A stretch of DNA of 64,000 nt from a virus. The position numbers and the translations under genes are program-made. The DNA is taken from the IMG/VR virus record IMGVR_UViG_3300037141_000236, positions 1 to 64,000 of that record; one strand, given 5' to 3'. Positions 42,633 to 50,969 of the stretch are shown here, piece after piece. The notes below the pieces were generated by a model. It was not told the DNA's origin and did not search any database. It saw only the letters and a list, made by a program, of their open reading frames with translations. Position 1 is the first letter of the stretch. Every line of letters starts with the position of its first letter.

Positions 42633-42703
42633 AAATAATAGTACTAAATTATAAAGGTATCATTGCAAAGGCACTGTAATTGTAACTTCCTTTTATTTTA
42701 TTG

Positions 42704-42713
42704 ATATTTAATA
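42704..42713 (+). promoter_or_regulatory. Late promoter candidate (ATATTTAATA)
   Basis: The box lies 21 nt before the PhoH start. Confidence 0.45.
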
Positions 42714-42734
42714 AGAACAGCATATTAATCTAAA

Positions 42735-43460
42735 ATGAGTAAAGCAAATAATAAAGCTAAACCCAAATATATCCGTGAAGAGGACGTTGCACGTGAATTT
42801 CTAAGTATTAATAAAGAACTAAAACTTACTGATAAACAGAAGCAATTAGTTAAACAGATTGAGCAAGACAAGATTGTTATTGTTACTGGCCCCGCCGGAA
42901 CGTCAAAAACGTGGGTCTCTTGTTACTCCAGCATACAATTACTAAAGAAGAATAAGATTTCTAAGATTATTCTTTGTAAACCTACCGTTATTACATCAGG
43001 CTCTGTGGATCTTGGAGCTCTTCCTGGAGAATTATCTGACAAAATTGGGCCATTTGCTGAAAGTTTCTATCAAAATTTCAGTGAGATCATCCCTGCACAT
43101 GATTTAAAATCATTAATAGAATCTAAAGCTATTGAATTTGTACCTGTGCAGTTTATGCGTGGATATACTTTTAAGAAAAACACAATAGTGTTAGTGGATG
43201 AATTCCAAAATTTTCATTTTAACGAATTATATACTATCGTTACAAGATTAGGTAAGGATTCTAAAATTGTCTTTGCGGGAGATGCTACACAAAATGACAT
43301 TAAATTAAAGTATTTAGCGGTAGCTAAATTTCAAAAGCTTTTGGAAGATTTACCTGGAATTTCTAATTTTGAGTTTGATCGTTCTGATAATATGCGTGAT
43401 CCTTTATTGGTTGAAATCACGGATCGTTACGAAAAAATGAACGATGATGAAAAAAAGTAA
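42735..43460 (+). CDS. phoH: PhoH-like ATPase
   Basis: A 241-residue P-loop ATPase. Walker A GPAGTSKT (52-59), CKPTVITSGSVDLGALPGEL, Walker B IVLVDEFQN (151-159), and sensor FAGDATQND. PhoH proteins are common in large phages and are thought to be RNA/DNA helicase-like ATPases, possibly with RNase partner activity; the exact role is unsettled. Confidence 0.9.
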   Translation: MSKANNKAKPKYIREEDVAREFLSINKELKLTDKQKQLVKQIEQDKIVIVTGPAGTSKTWVSCYSSIQLLKKNKISKIILCKPTVITSGSVDLGALPGELSDKIGPFAESFYQNFSEIIPAHDLKSLIESKAIEFVPVQFMRGYTFKKNTIVLVDEFQNFHFNELYTIVTRLGKDSKIVFAGDATQNDIKLKYLAVAKFQKLLEDLPGISNFEFDRSDNMRDPLLVEITDRYEKMNDDEKK

Positions 43461-43641
43461 AACAGACAGAAAACATACAAAAGAGTCTGTTGGGCAAATT
43501 GTGAAAAATTATACTCATATGGAAGATTTAATTAGAGAACAAGCAGGCTGTTATCAACATTGTCTAAAAAACAAAAAGACTGATCTTTTAAAGGGTTTAA
43601 AATACAAATTAGAAAGATCAAACGGTCGAATTAAGAATTAA
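43444..43641 (+). CDS. Hypothetical basic protein, 65 aa
   Basis: Overlaps the phoH end by 17 nt. Lys/His rich with one central helix (HMEDLIREQAGCYQHCLKNK). Not recognised; the basic charge suggests nucleic-acid binding. Confidence 0.5.
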   Translation: MMKKSKTDRKHTKESVGQIVKNYTHMEDLIREQAGCYQHCLKNKKTDLLKGLKYKLERSNGRIKN

Positions 43642-43659
43642 TAGGTATTTATAGAAGTA

Positions 43660-44307
43660 ATGCTACTACAAGAAGCCACATACCAAGATAACATTGATCA
43701 ATTGAATAAAGTATTAGCTTACTTATTCAATCATCAGCAGATGTCTTATATCCAAAAACAAACTTGGGATAAGATATTGAAAGAGCCTGATCTTGTTACA
43801 AAGTATCAAAAGCTTATGACCTTCTATAATGATAAGAAGAATAAGTTTCCTGATGCAAGAGAGATTCTTAAGAAATCAGCTCCAGAGATAAAGCCTGCCG
43901 GTGCTAAAGCAGAGCCTCTTTCTCCAGCCGGTGGAATTTCTCCTGAACGTATGGAACAACAGATTAAATATTACAATTATGCCATTCGTACATTGAGAGA
44001 CAATAAGCAAATGTCTAACGAACAATGGAGACAATATGTTGGAATAGGTAAAGAAGCTAAAGACCAAGAGGGTTTATTGCTTGCATTAAGTCAATTCTAT
44101 AAAAACAATAAGTTTCCAAAAGCTAGTGACGTTGTAAAGCAAGCGCAAGCAGCATATCAACAAAAAGCCAATGCCGCCAAAGCATCAACTGGTGCAGTCG
44201 CTACCGGGTTAGACACATCTAAATTCTCGCCAGAGAAACAAAAGATAATTGACTCATATATAAATTACCTTCAACAGATCACGGGTCGCAAAGTTGTATT
44301 TCAATAA
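43660..44307 (+). CDS. Duplicated-domain late protein ending in the TGRKV motif, 215 aa
   Basis: Two copies of a helical unit of about 55 residues can be aligned: LNHQQ/DNKQM, then QKQTWDKIL/SNEQWRQYV and YNDKKNKFPDAREILKKSAP against YKNNKFPKASDVVKQAQA. The N-terminus MLLQEATY carries an L-x-E|A prohead-protease-type site. The end, YINYLQQITGRKVVFQ, is the recurring TGRK motif. A TATTTATA box precedes it. Probably packaged or assembly-related; inference. Confidence 0.65.
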   Translation: MLLQEATYQDNIDQLNKVLAYLFNHQQMSYIQKQTWDKILKEPDLVTKYQKLMTFYNDKKNKFPDAREILKKSAPEIKPAGAKAEPLSPAGGISPERMEQQIKYYNYAIRTLRDNKQMSNEQWRQYVGIGKEAKDQEGLLLALSQFYKNNKFPKASDVVKQAQAAYQQKANAAKASTGAVATGLDTSKFSPEKQKIIDSYINYLQQITGRKVVFQ

Positions 44308-45024
44308 ATGAGAGAATCATATTGTGTTTATTTTCACATTAACCCTATTAAACAAGAAGTATTTTATGTAGGTATTGGAAATTCCAAAAGACCTTACAAA
44401 AAACAAGGTCGTTCTAAATTATGGGTAAACACTGTGAATAAGTATAGTCATGATATTATCATTATTCATAAAAATCTTTCTTGGTCCGAAGCAAGTCAGT
44501 TGGAAATACAATATATTAAACAAATAGGTCGTAAAGATTTAGGTAAAGGTTCTTTAGTAAACCTATCCTCAGGTGGTGAAGGTGCTATTGGTGTTAAGCG
44601 TTCTGACGAACAAAAACAAAAAATTCGTTTAAAACTAACAGGATATAAACACTCTAAAGAAGCATGTGAAAACATGGGCAAGTCTCGCTTAGGTAAACTG
44701 CGTCCGCACAAAGAAGAAACAAAACGTAAAATAGGTTTAGCTCATGTAGGAAAGAAACTTACTCAAGAACATAAAGATAATATTCGAACTGCTCGAACCG
44801 GTTGGGTTTATTCAGAAGAATCAAAACAAAAGATAAGCCAATCTAAAATGGGTCACACTACGTCTTTCGAAGCTAAAGCCAAAATGCGCGCAGCAAAGTT
44901 GGGTATTAAGAATGGCCCACATTCAGAAGAAACTAAACGAAAAATGTCATTAGCCAAAATAGAAGGCTATAAAAGAAGAAAACTTTTAAAGGAATTAACA
45001 GAACAGAAGGTCACATTTGCTTAA
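44308..45024 (+). CDS. GIY-YIG homing endonuclease with NUMOD3 repeats
   Basis: A 238-residue enzyme: CVYFHINPIKQEVFYVGIGN, RPYKKQGRSKLW, EASQLEIQYIKQIGR, NLSSGGEG, then about five NUMOD3 units of the pattern SEEtKrKisxAkxGx (for example HKEETKRKIGLAHVGKKLT). Starts immediately after the previous stop codon. Confidence 0.9.
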   Translation: MRESYCVYFHINPIKQEVFYVGIGNSKRPYKKQGRSKLWVNTVNKYSHDIIIIHKNLSWSEASQLEIQYIKQIGRKDLGKGSLVNLSSGGEGAIGVKRSDEQKQKIRLKLTGYKHSKEACENMGKSRLGKLRPHKEETKRKIGLAHVGKKLTQEHKDNIRTARTGWVYSEESKQKISQSKMGHTTSFEAKAKMRAAKLGIKNGPHSEETKRKMSLAKIEGYKRRKLLKELTEQKVTFA

Positions 45025-45043
45025 ATAATACAAATTAATACGG

Positions 45044-45082
45044 TAACCATCTAAACATAAAAGTTAGGATGGTTATTTTTTT
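45044..45082 (+). terminator. Rho-independent terminator
   Basis: TAACCATC..TAA pairs with TTA..GATGGTTA across a 9-nt loop, followed by seven T. It separates the late cluster from the accessory run. Confidence 0.7.
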
Positions 45083-45098
45083 GTTTGTACTTTTAGGC

Positions 45099-45350
45099 AT
45101 GGCAACTGAGCAACGCATATCTTCTGGACAAATACCTGAAATGATACCATTTCTTGGTGCCCGAGTCTCCGTGCTTAATAAAAAAGGCGAAACGATCTGT
45201 GGCGAACTACAATTTGTAGGAATTCTTCCCTTGATTCCTGAGTGGGGCTTGGTATGTACCATAAGTCGTTTGCCTGGTGTGGAAATAAACAGCCTGGCTG
45301 ACATAACATTATTAGATAAAGAATGGACCTGTAAAACCGAAACAACATGA
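45099..45350 (+). CDS. Hypothetical protein, 83 aa
   Basis: The frame opens at 45069 inside the terminator, so the ATG at 45099 (MATEQRISSGQIPEMIPFLG) is chosen. Beta-rich (ARVSVLNKKGETICGELQFV). First gene of a long, tightly overlapping accessory run; ATGA overlap with the next gene. Function unknown. Confidence 0.6.
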   Translation: MATEQRISSGQIPEMIPFLGARVSVLNKKGETICGELQFVGILPLIPEWGLVCTISRLPGVEINSLADITLLDKEWTCKTETT

Positions 45351-45535
45351 TCGCACTCTGTATGATTTTGTATCTTTCTGGAATAGTTATTATACAAGCT
45401 GCATTCTTAGCTTATCTTTTCCGAAACTATGGAGTTACTGAACGGTTACCTTGGCCTCTACGTTTGGTAGCACTGCTTTCATTTCTTTCACTGATTGCAA
45501 GCTTCTATTTTGTATTTCAAAACCATTTAAAATGA
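45347..45535 (+). CDS. Two-TM small membrane protein, 62 aa
   Basis: Hydrophobic segments at about 2-24 and 39-57 separated by RNYGVTERLPWP. ATGA overlaps on both sides. Not recognised. Confidence 0.6.
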   Translation: MIALCMILYLSGIVIIQAAFLAYLFRNYGVTERLPWPLRLVALLSFLSLIASFYFVFQNHLK

Positions 45536-45774
45536 GTGCACGATTCACAAAAACAGTTCCTGAGTTTGTTTATATGGAAGCAGTTGGTTCCGGATGGTTT
45601 GCTGGACTTTATGTACATCCCAAAGCAGGAAGAAAAATGAGAAAATTCCAATTGGTTGAAGTGCCAATGGATCCTCCAAAAACTAAAAAACCCAAAAAGA
45701 AGAAAGCTCCTTCTAAAGGAAACCCCATGCGATACGATAGGGTTCTGTTCACTGCGAAAGATCTGTATAAGTAA
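45532..45774 (+). CDS. Hypothetical basic protein, 80 aa
   Basis: Start at 45532 (MSARFTKTVPEFVYMEAVGS) overlaps the previous stop. Lys/Pro-rich centre (PPKTKKPKKKKAPSKG). Unknown function, possibly nucleic-acid binding. Confidence 0.6.
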   Translation: MSARFTKTVPEFVYMEAVGSGWFAGLYVHPKAGRKMRKFQLVEVPMDPPKTKKPKKKKAPSKGNPMRYDRVLFTAKDLYK

Positions 45775-45789
45775 CACCCCCATATTAAT

Positions 45790-47016
45790 ATGATACACTT
45801 TAAGGTTGATAAGAAAGCTGAGGCGGTTACTTTCAGAACAACTTTGAAATTTGAAAGTTGGTTTCTCACTCTGCAAGTAACAAAGCTCCTCTATTATAAT
45901 AATGAAGCTACACTCGGAGAACAAGACTTCGAGACGGTTTTCTATTGGCCGGAATCTAAATACAGAGATCACGGTTATCTTAAACAATGGATACTCGACA
46001 ATAACTACCTTTATCAATCTGGCAAGAATTACGAAGTACAATTCGAAGCTGTGATGGTTGAAAAAGATCGTAATCATAAGCACATTGTAAGAGTCTTTAA
46101 CGAATCCGATTGGGAGAACTATTGGGAAGTTCTTGTTCCTCCATGTGATTCAGGTACTCGTTTAGATTATCTCGTAGAAGAGGGAAAATCATTCAGATAT
46201 CGTTACAATTGTACTGAAGGACAATACGAAGGAATCCCTTTGAGAATCATTGATGGTGAAATACAAGACTATCCTTATGTTCCTATACGTCAAGGGTTTT
46301 TCGATTGGGTGAGAGAAACTAAGGAAGAGATTCCAGTAGTTGAGGCGGAGCCAAGTTTATTCTATCCATTTACATTAAGGCCTGATGGGTTTTATTTTGC
46401 TGGAGACTTCTTATATAGTAAGGCAGCATTTAATGGTGCAGAGTACTACAACCCTGTAAGAAGACTATTCCCCATTCCTGAGACAAGCCTCTGGACAATA
46501 GTTAAAGGCTGGGCTCCTCCTGCTGAACCAAAGAAGAAAAAGAAGGAAAAGAAAACTGAGCTTACTCCAAGGCAAAAGAACCTTATTAAGGAACTGAAAG
46601 AGTTTATCATTCCCGGTGGAACGCCTGCTGACTACGAAGAGCGTATGGCTGCAGTATCTCCTTATACAATCATTTGGAATTTATTTGTACACAAGCCCGA
46701 ACATGAATACTCAGGAAACGATTATAAAACAATCTTCAACCACCTTACCGGAATTGTCGAGAAAGACAAACCTGCAATCGTTTTACCATTTGAAGAGACG
46801 AAGTTTTACTATACGCGATCTGAACGAACTGATATCGACACGCGGTTCCAAATCATAAAGATTGAAAAGAAAGCCAACGGAGAGATTTGGAGAATACAAG
46901 GATTCCATGCTGATAAGAAGTGCATTGACCATTCTGATAAAAATTATTTTAATCCTGGAGGCAAAGAAGTTTTATTCCCAATAGAACCCACAGACCTAAT
47001 CCCAGAAACAAAATGA
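45790..47016 (+). CDS. Hypothetical protein, 408 aa
   Basis: Beta-rich in the first half with a repeated WE/YPF aromatic pattern, a Lys-rich hinge (EPKKKKKEKKTELTPRQKNL near 255-275) and a second alpha+beta domain. Two domains joined by a basic linker are evident; neither is recognised. ATGA overlap with the next gene. Confidence 0.6.
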   Translation: MIHFKVDKKAEAVTFRTTLKFESWFLTLQVTKLLYYNNEATLGEQDFETVFYWPESKYRDHGYLKQWILDNNYLYQSGKNYEVQFEAVMVEKDRNHKHIVRVFNESDWENYWEVLVPPCDSGTRLDYLVEEGKSFRYRYNCTEGQYEGIPLRIIDGEIQDYPYVPIRQGFFDWVRETKEEIPVVEAEPSLFYPFTLRPDGFYFAGDFLYSKAAFNGAEYYNPVRRLFPIPETSLWTIVKGWAPPAEPKKKKKEKKTELTPRQKNLIKELKEFIIPGGTPADYEERMAAVSPYTIIWNLFVHKPEHEYSGNDYKTIFNHLTGIVEKDKPAIVLPFEETKFYYTRSERTDIDTRFQIIKIEKKANGEIWRIQGFHADKKCIDHSDKNYFNPGGKEVLFPIEPTDLIPETK

Positions 47017-47201
47017 ATCGACATCCTGCTTTAGAAGTCTTATTGGCTTCAGACCGAATGATTGAGAAAATTGACGAAGCATTAAACATTTTAAAACCAA
47101 ACACATATGGCATCGGTGACAATGAAACAAACAGACTTTATTCTCAAACAAGCAGTACAACTCAAAGGGACAAAGTTTTGGGGCAAAGTAAGAATGATTG
47201 A
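47013..47201 (+). CDS. Possible small protein, 62 aa
   Basis: ATGA-coupled to the preceding gene. The N-terminal half (ALEVLLASDRMIEKIDEALN) looks like a genuine helix, but the second half overlaps the next gene out of frame and looks like noise. It may be a real gene with a lost stop, or a chance frame. Confidence 0.4.
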   Translation: MNRHPALEVLLASDRMIEKIDEALNILKPNTYGIGDNETNRLYSQTSSTTQRDKVLGQSKND

Positions 47202-48036
47202 AACAGATCCCGAGACAGGAGAACAAACTCGTATTTATGTGCAACTTCTTTCTTCAAAGAGGGATCACCATGAAGCTTCTGGATTTAAAACAGAGAGGTT
47301 TGACTACCAACTTGTTCCATGCCTGTTTGATGAAATAGAAGACAGGGCTGCTTCTAATAATGACATTTTCTCTTTAATATCAAGAGGAGACCTGGCAAAG
47401 ATCAAAACGCTCAAACTTAAAAACCTTGACAGGCAACCTATGGGCCGAGCCATAGGTCATCACGGTGCGATTGGCTGGGCTCTTGCTGTCGGAACCATTG
47501 AAGTGATTCAGTACCTTCTGGAATATTCTCCGAAACTAAGACATTCAGCAGGTTGGCTTAACTATCTTTATAATAGGCAAGCGACAACAACACAAGCTGA
47601 GTACCTTTTGATTTATGATCTTCTTTTAAAACATTACCCCAATCAATTGGTAAACTCCCAGGTGGTTCGCAATATGCAATATCAGGAAGATAAATATTTC
47701 GCGATAATACCAATGTATCTTAAACAAGAAGGTGTGGCAGCACGCAATGTAAAAGGATACCAAAACTTACTTGTCCACGCTTTACGTTCCGGAGCTTATA
47801 AAATAGCACAACATTTGATTGTGAATGGGTTTGATTTATACCAAACCATTGATTTTTTAAAACATGAATCTTTTCGCACACATGGTAATCCCGATCGAAC
47901 CCAATTAGATGGTGTTCGAGAGATATTGAAAAGTCGTGGCCATGCAAGCACAGCTATTGAGGATCTTATTAAGTTCGCCAAGGATCCAGAACGTTGGGAA
48001 GCGAATGAAGTAATCAAACAAGAAATCGGGTTATGA
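47107..48036 (+). CDS. Ankyrin-like repeat protein, 309 aa
   Basis: Contains helical pairs of ankyrin type: GAIGWALAVGTIEVIQYLLE and NLLVHALRSGAYKIAQHLIV with further degenerate units, so a protein-binding role is likely. Start could also be the ATG at 47122. It ends FAKDPERWEANEVIKQEIGL, a copy of the recurring C-terminal tail; its TTATGA supplies the next start codon. Confidence 0.7.
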   Translation: MASVTMKQTDFILKQAVQLKGTKFWGKVRMIETDPETGEQTRIYVQLLSSKRDHHEASGFKTERFDYQLVPCLFDEIEDRAASNNDIFSLISRGDLAKIKTLKLKNLDRQPMGRAIGHHGAIGWALAVGTIEVIQYLLEYSPKLRHSAGWLNYLYNRQATTTQAEYLLIYDLLLKHYPNQLVNSQVVRNMQYQEDKYFAIIPMYLKQEGVAARNVKGYQNLLVHALRSGAYKIAQHLIVNGFDLYQTIDFLKHESFRTHGNPDRTQLDGVREILKSRGHASTAIEDLIKFAKDPERWEANEVIKQEIGL

Positions 48037-48398
48037 AAACCATAGAAGAAGACTTTTGTGTTCTCTTGCCTGAAGATCGGGAAGAAAACAAAATTGTATT
48101 CTTGCGTATTGAACTTCTTCTTTTAGATAATGGCTATCAATGGCCGGGATCTCAAATATTTGATTATAAAAAGACCTTCAGATACCTGCCGCGAGCAACA
48201 AAGTTTACAGTTCGAAAAGAGGAGCGCGGTAAATTTATAAGGTATTCAACATTTCCTCATGCAGAAGGGTTCTGTATATCTCCTGATATATTAATTGATT
48301 ACTTTGAAAACGATGGTTTATATCCACCTGCGTTACAAAGAGCATACGATTGGATTCACATGGAAATTTACCCTGATCCAATAACCCTAGCGTGCTAA
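48033..48398 (+). CDS. Hypothetical protein, 121 aa
   Basis: Alpha+beta, with ENKIVFLRIELLLLDNGYQW and RAYDWIHMEIYPDP. Coupled to the ankyrin-like gene by ATGA. Not recognised. A host-type promoter follows. Confidence 0.6.
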   Translation: MKTIEEDFCVLLPEDREENKIVFLRIELLLLDNGYQWPGSQIFDYKKTFRYLPRATKFTVRKEERGKFIRYSTFPHAEGFCISPDILIDYFENDGLYPPALQRAYDWIHMEIYPDPITLAC

Positions 48399-48415
48399 CA
48401 TTCTCAACAATAAGG

Positions 48416-48446
48416 TTTATCCGTTAACAATCTTTCTATATCTTTA
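48416..48446 (+). promoter_or_regulatory. Early/host-type promoter candidate TTTA-N19-TATCTTTA
   Basis: The boxes match the Bacteroidetes TTTG-N19-TAnnTTTG scheme at all but two positions. ATG is 20 nt downstream. Confidence 0.5.
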
Positions 48447-48466
48447 CGGTATCAATAACAACGCCC

Positions 48467-49846
48467 ATGAGAATTAATCCTTATTTTGCCGACACAAGAC
48501 ATGCAGCCATCTTTAAAGATGGTGAAGAACTCAACCGGTGTAATATGAAAAATGGTCTTGAAATTATGGCACCGGTGGGTGCATCCCTTTATTTTGGGGA
48601 AATAATTGACTGTTGGGATAGTGTAACCATCACTTGCTCATTCATTGGATTATCAGGTTCCCGAGCGATCCCATGTGAAAATCTTCGAATAATACCAGGT
48701 AGCATTCATGCATATAAGCCAGAAGATTTTAAACACGGTCAAAAGTTTACCGCAAAATATAAGGGCCAGAGAATTGTCGGAGCCGTTTCAATTTCCGGAG
48801 GAGAAATCTACTTATGTCAAAACGTAGAGAACGGCAAATACACCAAGGAAAAATTTGGTTTTGATTTTTCTTATGTGATTTACGATGGGTGTGGATCAAT
48901 AGATCCTTCCGGTCTCTTTACCGAATTAGTTTTCAGCGACGGGTGGGGATTCGATTACGAAGCAAAAATAAATCCCATTACGTTTGAGCCGGTTACAGAT
49001 GAATGGGTTGAAATGACTGGTGGTGATATCACATTGGGCAAAACAGTTAAGCATATTTATGGAGGAACTGGGATTATCACGCGATTAGATTCCCGTATTA
49101 TCGGAATTAAATGGGAAAATCACTCCTATGATTCAGAATATACTTCAAAGATAATATTCAAAAATCTCTTAACGAAGAAAGACAATTCAATGTCAGAACT
49201 CACCACACGCTTAAATGAAGAAGCAGTATTGCGAAAAATACCGTTAAATGATGAGACTCAGGTCAATGCAGACAATGTTCACGAAGGTGAATCAGTAAGA
49301 ATATATTCTCATTCTGATGGTGGAAAACTATTAGGTGTAGGAACCATAAAGACACGCAGTGGAGTCTGGGGCGCAACTGTTGACCGTCTTGGGGCAGTAA
49401 GCTATACTAGCTATTGCTGCCTCCGCAGACTTGATTACAAAGAATGCTCCCCTTTATTTAAAGACCATCTTAAAATAAATCTTAATGTATTTCACATTAG
49501 TGGTTTGAAAGGAATCATCACAGGTTTTTCTCGCACGGCTGAATCGTCAAAAATGAAAATCTACATAAAATGGGAAAAGACGGAAGATAATTCGCATAAT
49601 TCCGAACCCGTTAAGTATTCTGAACTCTTACTTCCCCAACTTTATTTCAAATCTAACCAAACACAAACCATAAAACCAAACACAAATGAAAAACGCGAGC
49701 ACAAAAGTATTGAAGTATGTCGACCGGTTGCAACAATCACAAGCGGACAAAGACGCCCAGGAAACACAGTTTCAGGCAGAGGAAGCAAAACAACAATTAG
49801 CAGGGGACATCAACGCCACAAAGCGATCGATAGCGCAGCATGGTAA
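48467..49846 (+). CDS. Hypothetical repeat protein, 459 aa, with probable read-through tail
   Basis: Beta-rich protein with repeated SH3-like units; GGTGIITRLDSRIIGIKWEN and SGLKGIITGFSRTAESSKMK-IYIKWE are two clear copies. After LPQLYFKSN the reading frame runs on for about 60 residues out of frame over the next gene, with a composition unlike the rest, so the original stop was probably lost near 49670. The role is unknown. Confidence 0.6.
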   Translation: MRINPYFADTRHAAIFKDGEELNRCNMKNGLEIMAPVGASLYFGEIIDCWDSVTITCSFIGLSGSRAIPCENLRIIPGSIHAYKPEDFKHGQKFTAKYKGQRIVGAVSISGGEIYLCQNVENGKYTKEKFGFDFSYVIYDGCGSIDPSGLFTELVFSDGWGFDYEAKINPITFEPVTDEWVEMTGGDITLGKTVKHIYGGTGIITRLDSRIIGIKWENHSYDSEYTSKIIFKNLLTKKDNSMSELTTRLNEEAVLRKIPLNDETQVNADNVHEGESVRIYSHSDGGKLLGVGTIKTRSGVWGATVDRLGAVSYTSYCCLRRLDYKECSPLFKDHLKINLNVFHISGLKGIITGFSRTAESSKMKIYIKWEKTEDNSHNSEPVKYSELLLPQLYFKSNQTQTIKPNTNEKREHKSIEVCRPVATITSGQRRPGNTVSGRGSKTTISRGHQRHKAIDSAAW

Positions 49847-49973
49847 GCTCCTTGCAAAACAAACCAGCATGTATCCTTTTGACCCACAAGCTATCATTTC
49901 TCTCCAGGTAAAACTTGAAGGTCTGGAAGACGGTTTGAAACGTCTCGAAGCCCTGCACGCAGAATTGTTCTAG
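49686..49973 (+). CDS. Coiled-coil protein, 95 aa
   Basis: Start in an A-rich context typical of this genome. Entirely helical with heptads (QSQADKDAQETQFQAEEAKQ; LQVKLEGLEDGLKRLEALHA). Overlaps the upstream frame by 161 nt, and this frame has the better protein character. Function unknown. Confidence 0.65.
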   Translation: MKNASTKVLKYVDRLQQSQADKDAQETQFQAEEAKQQLAGDINATKRSIAQHGKLLAKQTSMYPFDPQAIISLQVKLEGLEDGLKRLEALHAELF

Positions 49974-49996
49974 GAACAATCTTCACTGTATTAAAG

Positions 49997-50026
49997 AACC
50001 CTTGATAAATCAATCAAGGGTTTTTT
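49997..50026 (+). terminator. Rho-independent terminator
   Basis: AACCCTTGAT/ATCAAGGGTT stem, 6-nt loop, T run. Confidence 0.85.
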
Positions 50027-50043
50027 AATTGTTGAGAAGTTGG

Positions 50044-50051
50044 TATCTTTA
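50044..50051 (+). promoter_or_regulatory. Early promoter candidate (-7 box TATCTTTA)
   Basis: Located just after a terminator and only 4 nt before an ATG, predicting a leaderless or very short-leader transcript. Confidence 0.4.
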
Positions 50052-50055
50052 TAAT

Positions 50056-50267
50056 ATGAAAAACTCTAAAACGTTAGAATTCGAAAAATCATTGCCGATA
50101 GTTTCGATAAAGTAATTACTGACCCTGAGACTATCGGGCGAAGAGAAGAAATTATTGAAAAGACGTTAAAGGTCATTTTGAATATAGCACATTCAAGCAT
50201 GGGGCTTGAGGGTGAAGATCCTGATCTTGAAGATGATATGTTTTTATCCTTATTGAACGGACTATGA
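50056..50267 (+). pseudogene. Frameshifted small gene (about 70 aa if restored)
   Basis: From ATG 50056 the frame reads MKNSKTLEFEK and then stops after 19 codons. A -1 shift in the GAAAAAT run near 50090 restores IIADSFDKVITDPETIGRRE and continues to LEDDMFLSLLNGL with a TGA at 50265 that overlaps the next ATG. Either one A has been lost (mutation or sequencing error) or a programmed -1 frameshift is used. Confidence 0.55.
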
Positions 50268-50587
50268 GCTGGGGAGATGATGGCGAACCAATGGAAGACT
50301 TTTCAAGTTTTGTCCCTAATCCTTTGGAAGAGATAAACGAAAAGTTGAGAACGGATGCCGCTGTCCTGAAAAGGGCTATATGGTCTCTTGGCCAAAAGAT
50401 TGTGGAACTTGAAGACGCTGTGATAAAAAGGGATCAGTATCTAAAAGAAGCGAAGGCATGTACAGATAAGCAGTATGTAGAAATAATACAATTAAGAGAA
50501 ATGCTTGCAGAATTAACAGGAGATGGCCTTTCTGCAGCCGAACACAAAATTAAAAAAGAAATCAATGCGTCCAATAAAGATAATTAA
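50264..50587 (+). CDS. Coiled-coil protein, 107 aa
   Basis: An acidic N-terminus precedes a long helix (LKRAIWSLGQKIVELEDAVI, YVEIIQLREMLAEL). Near the end HKIKKEINASN resembles the recurring KKEI tail. ATGA overlap with the frameshifted gene. Function unknown. Confidence 0.6.
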   Translation: MSWGDDGEPMEDFSSFVPNPLEEINEKLRTDAAVLKRAIWSLGQKIVELEDAVIKRDQYLKEAKACTDKQYVEIIQLREMLAELTGDGLSAAEHKIKKEINASNKDN

Positions 50588-50936
50588 AGTCGGTCACATG
50601 AAGCATCCGGGTAAAGAGGAAGAGCTACCCTCATCGTACAATCAGCTTGATAATTTTCTAAAAATGAATTCCACCACTGCATCTGAACTTAAAATGCAAG
50701 AAGTATTAATTGGGTGGGATATCGCACATCCGCCTTTAAGTATTCAAAGCATGTCTCCAGATGACATTGGCAAAACAGTTGCTTATCTTCCCAAACGCTC
50801 TTCACTTATTGAATCAGTGAAAGCTTCTGAAGGCGGAATTATTACTGCTTACAATGATACTTATGTTTTTGTACGTTTTGGAAGAGGGTCCATTGGAAGT
50901 AGTCAAGCTTGTAATCCCGAAGATTTACGTTACTAA
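50565..50936 (+). CDS. Hypothetical protein, 123 aa
   Basis: ATG 50565 chosen over an upstream in-frame start inside the previous gene. It has a small beta domain (GKTVAYLPKRSSLIESVKAS, GGIITAYNDTYVFVRFGRGS) that resembles SH3-like units in the protein at 48467. Not recognised. Confidence 0.55.
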   Translation: MRPIKIIKVGHMKHPGKEEELPSSYNQLDNFLKMNSTTASELKMQEVLIGWDIAHPPLSIQSMSPDDIGKTVAYLPKRSSLIESVKASEGGIITAYNDTYVFVRFGRGSIGSSQACNPEDLRY

Positions 50937-50969
50937 TGTTAGGAAGATTCCCCAAGCTTTTTGTATTTA

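Noticed and set aside
43444-43641. Reading the small basic protein as the C-terminal end of PhoH through a frameshift
   Set aside because: PhoH is already complete at its usual end and the small gene has its own ATG in normal overlap.
45517-46083. Minus-strand frame of 188 residues
   Set aside because: Antisense to two coupled plus-strand genes; Phe/Ser/Cys-rich shadow composition.
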